This document shows, in pieces, positions 60,209-64,000 of a stretch of DNA of 64,000 bases (the first letter of the stretch is position 1; every line of letters begins with the position of its first letter). The DNA comes from Pseudohalioglobus lutimaris. Lineage in GTDB: Bacteria; Pseudomonadota; Gammaproteobacteria; Pseudomonadales; Halieaceae. The stretch lies in the NCBI RefSeq assembly GCF_002866825.1, contig NZ_PKUS01000030.1, forward strand, positions 1 to 64,000, written 5' to 3'. Position numbers and translations under genes: made by a program. Below the pieces are notes generated by a model. That model saw nothing but the letters and a program-made list of their open reading frames with translations, made no database searches and was not told the DNA's origin.

Positions 60209-62329
60209 ATGCCAACCCCAATACACAGTTATCGCAAATACTGGGCCGAGTGCTTCGGCCCGGCGCCGGAACTGCCCACTACCCGGGCGGAGATGGATGC
60301 GCTGGGATGGGACAGCTGTGACATCATCATTGTCACCGGTGACGCCTATGTGGACCATCCAAGCTTCGGTATGGCGGTCATTGGTCGCCTGCTGGAAGCA
60401 CAGGGTTTTCGCGTGGGCATCATCGCCCAACCCGACTGGACCAGCGCCGAGGCGTTCCGGGCACTGGGCAAGCCCAACCTGTTCTTTGGCGTCTCTGCTG
60501 GCAACATGGACTCCATGATCAACCGCTATACGGCGGACCGCAAACGCCGCCATGACGACGCCTATACGCCCAATAACGAGGGAGGCAAACGCCCTGACCG
60601 GGCCGTGATCGTGTACAGCCAGAGAGTTAGAGAGGCCTACCGTGATGTTCCCCTGATTGTAGGAAGTATTGAAGCCAGTCTTCGACGTATCGCCCACTAT
60701 GATTACTGGAGCGACAAGATTCGCCGCTCGATTCTCCTCGATAGTCGTGCGGATCTGCTGCTGTATGGCAATGCCGAGCGCGCCATCGTCGATGTCGCAC
60801 ACCGACTGGCGAAGGGAGAACCCGTACAACAGATACGCGACCTGCGCGGCACGGCTTTTGTCTGCAAACGCATTCCCGAGGATTGGAGAGAGATCGATTC
60901 CACCTCAATCGACCGCGTTGGTCCTGTGGACAAACTGGTCAGCCCCTATCAGCAGAACAGCCCCGCCGAATGCTCACCTGAGGAAGTGGTCGTCGAACAG
61001 GGCGAGGATGTTGTGCGCATCCTGGACCGCGTAGACGATACCCGACCTGCCGTCATACGCATCCCCTCCTATGAACAAGTCAAAAGTGACCCGGCCCTGT
61101 ATGCACACGCCTCACGCATACTCCACAAGGAAACCAACCCACACAACGCCAGACCGCTGGTACAGGCCCATGGCGACCGGGAGGTGTGGTTGAACAGCCC
61201 GCCCATTCCCCTGGAGACGGATGAACTGGACTGGGTATTCGAACTGCCCTTCACCCGCCTGCCGCATAGCCGCTACGGTGATGCCCGCCTGCCGGCCTAC
61301 GAGATGATTCGTCACTCGGTAAATATCATGCGCGGCTGCTTTGGCGGCTGTACCTTTTGTTCGATCACCGAACATGAGGGACGCATCATCCAGAACCGCT
61401 CGGAGGATTCCATTCTCCGCGAGGTCGAGAGGATTCGCGATACCTCCCCCGCTTTCACCGGTGTCATTTCCGACCTCGGTGGCCCCACGGCCAATATGTG
61501 GCGCCTGGCCTGCAAAAGCAGGGAAATTGAAGCCAAGTGCCGCAAGCTGAGCTGCGTGTATCCGGGTATCTGCAAGAACCTGAATACTGACCAGAAACCA
61601 CTGGTGGAGCTTTACCGCAAAGCGCGCGAACTCCCCGGTATCAAGAAGATCCTTATCGCTTCCGGACTGCGTTACGATATCGCCGTGGAGACCCCGGAAT
61701 ACGTAGAAGAGTTAGTTACCCATCATGTGGGTGGTTACCTGAAAATTGCGCCAGAGCATACCGAGGACGGCCCGCTGGACAAGATGATGAAGCCTGGCAT
61801 AGGGACCTATGACCGCTTCAAGGCCATGTTTGAAAAGTATTCTAAAGCCGCGGGTAAAGAACAGTACCTGATCCCCTACTTCATCGCAGCGCACCCCGGT
61901 ACCTCTGACCGGGACATGATGAACCTCGCGCTGTGGCTGAAGCGCAACAAGTTCAGGGCTGACCAGGTACAAACTTTCTACCCTTCACCCATGGCAACCG
62001 CCACGGCAATGTACTACAGCGGCAAGAACCCCCTGAAACGCATTACCCGCGACAGTGACACCATGCCCACCGTGAGGGGACTGTCCCAACGCCGCCTGCA
62101 CAAGGCGTTCCTGCGCTACCACGACCCTGAAAACTGGCCGGCACTGCGCAAGGCGTTGAAAAAAATGGGCCGGATTGACCTCATCGGCAATGGCAAAATG
62201 CACCTGGTGCCGCCTCGTCAGCCCGGCAAACGCCACGCGGTGGTCACCCAGGGCCGGCCTTTCGCGACCCAGCACAACGGCTTGCCGCGCACGCCCTCTA
62301 ACCGCTCTCGGCGTAGCAAGCCGCGCTGA
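60209..62329 (+). CDS. ygiQ: YgiQ-family radical SAM protein
   Basis: A protein of 706 residues. An N-terminal domain of about 350 residues includes [22 protein letters not shown]. The radical SAM core follows, with the cluster cysteines Cys377, Cys381 and Cys384 in [12 protein letters not shown], and a C-terminal domain with [21 protein letters not shown]. The tail (about 675-706) is basic, Arg- and Lys-rich. The family is widespread in proteobacteria with no settled reaction. It is a single-gene unit with its own promoter. Confidence 0.93.
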   Translation: MPTPIHSYRKYWAECFGPAPELPTTRAEMDALGWDSCDIIIVTGDAYVDHPSFGMAVIGRLLEAQGFRVGIIAQPDWTSAEAFRALGKPNLFFGVSAGNMDSMINRYTADRKRRHDDAYTPNNEGGKRPDRAVIVYSQRVREAYRDVPLIVGSIEASLRRIAHYDYWSDKIRRSILLDSRADLLLYGNAERAIVDVAHRLAKGEPVQQIRDLRGTAFVCKRIPEDWREIDSTSIDRVGPVDKLVSPYQQNSPAECSPEEVVVEQGEDVVRILDRVDDTRPAVIRIPSYEQVKSDPALYAHASRILHKETNPHNARPLVQAHGDREVWLNSPPIPLETDELDWVFELPFTRLPHSRYGDARLPAYEMIRHSVNIMRGCFGGCTFCSITEHEGRIIQNRSEDSILREVERIRDTSPAFTGVISDLGGPTANMWRLACKSREIEAKCRKLSCVYPGICKNLNTDQKPLVELYRKARELPGIKKILIASGLRYDIAVETPEYVEELVTHHVGGYLKIAPEHTEDGPLDKMMKPGIGTYDRFKAMFEKYSKAAGKEQYLIPYFIAAHPGTSDRDMMNLALWLKRNKFRADQVQTFYPSPMATATAMYYSGKNPLKRITRDSDTMPTVRGLSQRRLHKAFLRYHDPENWPALRKALKKMGRIDLIGNGKMHLVPPRQPGKRHAVVTQGRPFATQHNGLPRTPSNRSRRSKPR

Positions 62330-62454
62330 GCCCCCGCAGCCGGGGCCGCTGCACCCGGCTGTGACCGTGCGCCGCGGCTTCGATGAAACTTCCTTAACAA
62401 ACGCCCAACCCACGCGGCGCTTCCAGTATCATACGCTCCAGCCACGGAGACACC

Positions 62455-63597
62455 ATGAACAAGAAATTTCTATACACCACTTCAGCCCTGGCTCTGGGGC
62501 TGATACTGGCCTATCTACTTGCCAACAGTGCGCCTGAACGCGAAGTACTGGCCAGCGAACGCAGCTTGCGCACCGTAAGGGCAACCACTGTCAGCGCACA
62601 GAGCGAATATCTACAGGTTTTCTCACAGGGCAGTGTGCAACCGCGGACCCAGAGTGAACTGATACCCGAAGTATCTGGTCGAGTTGAGTGGATGTCCCCC
62701 TCGCTGGTTGGCGGCGGGTCGTTTCTTACTGGCGATGTGCTGCTGCGCATTGACAGCGCCGACTACAGGAGCGCATTGCAGCGCGCACAGGCCACCAGGG
62801 ACAGAGCGCAGGTTGAGATGGAATACAGCCGTGATGAGCTCAGGCGCCTGGAAAAGCTGCGAGTAAAAAACCTCGCCAGCCAGTCGCAGCTGGACGACGC
62901 CAGCAGAAAAGCACGTATAGCTGAGGCAAACCTTGCTGATAGCGATGCTGCGCTGGCGCAGGCACAGCGAGATCTCAGACGCACTGAGCTGATCGCTCCC
63001 TTCGACGGACTCGTGCGTTCGGAAAGCGTTGACCTGGGCCAGTTTGTAGCGCGTGGCACCAGCGTGGCAACCATCTATGCCACAGATTATGTGGAAGTAC
63101 GCCTGCCCATTGCTGCCGACCAGCTGGATTACCTGGGGGTGGACATTTCTCATCGCGGCACCCTTGCAGCAGGTGGCCGACCAGAAGTCACTCTCTCAGC
63201 GCAGTTTGGCAACACACGCAAGATATGGAACGGCGAACTGGTACGCATGGAGGCAGAGATCGATGAGCGCTCGCGAATGATATACGGTGTTGCACGCGTC
63301 GACCTGTCCCGGAGTGCGGACGGCACATCGCTTCCCGTGGGGCTGTTTGTACACGCACAAATACAGGGGCAGCGCGTGGAAAACGTGATTCGCCTGCCGC
63401 GCTCCGCAATGCGTGACAACGACCAGATCCTGGTTATTGATGATGACAACAGGCTACGTTTTCGCAGGGTTTCAGTACTGCGGCTGGAACATGACGATGT
63501 ACTGATCAGCAGTGGTCTCACCGGTGGCGAGCGAGTTTGTATCTCTGCCATACAAACGGTGGTTGACGGCATGCACGTCAATCCACTGCTGCAATAA
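62455..63597 (+). CDS. RND efflux periplasmic adaptor (MFP) subunit
   Basis: An HlyD/AcrA-type membrane-fusion protein of 380 residues. It has an N-terminal signal anchor (FLYTTSALALGLILAYLLA), a lipoyl-like domain (GRVEWMSPSLVGGG), a coiled-coil hairpin (about 100-175, rich in Ala, Arg and Glu), the second lipoyl half (APFDGLVRSESVDLGQFV) and a beta-barrel. It links the inner-membrane RND pump that follows 9 bases later to an outer-membrane channel; no outer-membrane partner gene is in the window. GGAGA precedes the ATG. Confidence 0.93.
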   Translation: MNKKFLYTTSALALGLILAYLLANSAPEREVLASERSLRTVRATTVSAQSEYLQVFSQGSVQPRTQSELIPEVSGRVEWMSPSLVGGGSFLTGDVLLRIDSADYRSALQRAQATRDRAQVEMEYSRDELRRLEKLRVKNLASQSQLDDASRKARIAEANLADSDAALAQAQRDLRRTELIAPFDGLVRSESVDLGQFVARGTSVATIYATDYVEVRLPIAADQLDYLGVDISHRGTLAAGGRPEVTLSAQFGNTRKIWNGELVRMEAEIDERSRMIYGVARVDLSRSADGTSLPVGLFVHAQIQGQRVENVIRLPRSAMRDNDQILVIDDDNRLRFRRVSVLRLEHDDVLISSGLTGGERVCISAIQTVVDGMHVNPLLQ

Positions 63598-63606
63598 GGC
63601 ACGCAC

Positions 63607-64000
63607 ATGCCAAGAATAATTGCATGGTTCGTATACAACCCGGTAGCCGCCAATCTGCTGATGATGATCCTGGTGGTAGGCGGCCTGCTGGCGCTGCCAA
63701 GAACTCACCAGGAAGAGTTCCCCAACATCGAAGTGGATGCGGTACATGTGAAAGTTCCCTACCTTGGCGCCGCACCGGAGGAGGTAGAGTCGGCAGTTTG
63801 CGTCCGCATTGAAGAAGCCGTGCAGGGCAGCGAGGGTATAGACACTATTCGTTCCACTGCCTCGGAAGGGTTTTGTTCCGTCATCATCGAGTTAGTGGAT
63901 GGCGTCGACAAAAACAAGGTCGCCAACGACATAAAGAGTAAGGTCGACGCTATCGACGCCTTTCCTGCAGAGACGGAGAAGCCGGTCACAGCCGAGGTCG
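63607..64000 (+). CDS. RND efflux transporter permease (3' part beyond the window)
   Basis: The first 131 codons of an AcrB/MMPL-type pump, cut by the window edge. It begins MPRIIAWFVYNPVAANLLM, with the first membrane helix LLMMILVVGGLLAL. The PN1-type porter domain follows with VKVPYLGAAPEEVESAV and IEEAVQGSEGIDTIRSTAS and KVDAIDAFPAE. The YLGAAPEEVE stretch resembles the SPGASPEEVE block of hydrophobe/amphiphile efflux pumps. With the adaptor it forms an efflux operon; the substrate is unknown. Confidence 0.92.
   Translation, partial: MPRIIAWFVYNPVAANLLMMILVVGGLLALPRTHQEEFPNIEVDAVHVKVPYLGAAPEEVESAVCVRIEEAVQGSEGIDTIRSTASEGFCSVIIELVDGVDKNKVANDIKSKVDAIDAFPAETEKPVTAEV

Overview
The window looks like a core-genome segment of a gammaproteobacterium. 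The smc-zipA-ligA block, the complete System I cytochrome c maturation cluster, the divergent gltA / sdhCDAB-sucAB-lpd-sucCD cluster and the ybbPA/tesA pair are all typical of that class. The long PstA/PstC proteins, a TonB-dependent receptor and an RND system fit a free-living, probably marine, aerobic heterotroph of the Cellvibrionales/Halieaceae type. That placement is inference from gene content; no 16S gene is present. No CRISPR array, insertion sequence, prophage or integrase was seen.

Layout. 1-1393 is AT-richer and accessory in character: one orphan secreted protein and no other convincing gene. 1469-2965 holds a CDP-archaeol-synthase-like membrane protein facing a calcineurin-like phosphoesterase. 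3296-14489 (minus) encodes succinyl-CoA synthetase, the 2-oxoglutarate dehydrogenase complex and succinate dehydrogenase. gltA diverges from sdhC across an intergenic region holding two recognisable promoters and an 11-bp inverted repeat. 16268-18641 carries a KAS III-like synthase, hisC and tRNA-Glu. 18793-28655 (minus) is a phosphate-response island: porin, phoU, pstBACS, a second phoU, phoR and phoB. Tandem 11-bp-spaced PhoB-type sites precede phoB and the porin, and a weaker one precedes pstS. 28841-33529 (minus) is a three-gene 2-oxoacid:ferredoxin oxidoreductase module with a GltD-like iron-sulfur flavoprotein. 33710-40764 (minus) is an SLT lipoprotein, ligA, zipA and smc. 40910-47854 (minus) is ccmABCDEFGHI, followed upstream by ttcA. 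49079-50901 has mdh and a TetR regulator. 50941-56800 has ybbP-ybbA, tesA-bioA and a PhzF-family gene. 56891-64000 has a Kv-type channel with a zinc-ribbon tail, a TonB-dependent receptor, a YgiQ-family radical SAM protein and the start of an RND efflux operon cut by the window edge.

How it works together. gltA, sdh, suc and mdh cover much of the oxidative citric acid cycle. The separate KOR module gives a second, ferredoxin- or flavin-linked route for oxidising a 2-oxoacid, possibly 2-oxoglutarate. The Pho genes form one sensing and uptake unit, from outer-membrane porin to PstSCAB and PhoR/PhoB with two PhoU proteins. The ccm genes supply cytochromes c for respiration. The most interesting unexplained signals are regulatory: a tandem direct repeat at the KOR promoter, palindromes at the smc and gltA promoters, and competing hairpins between korB and phoB.
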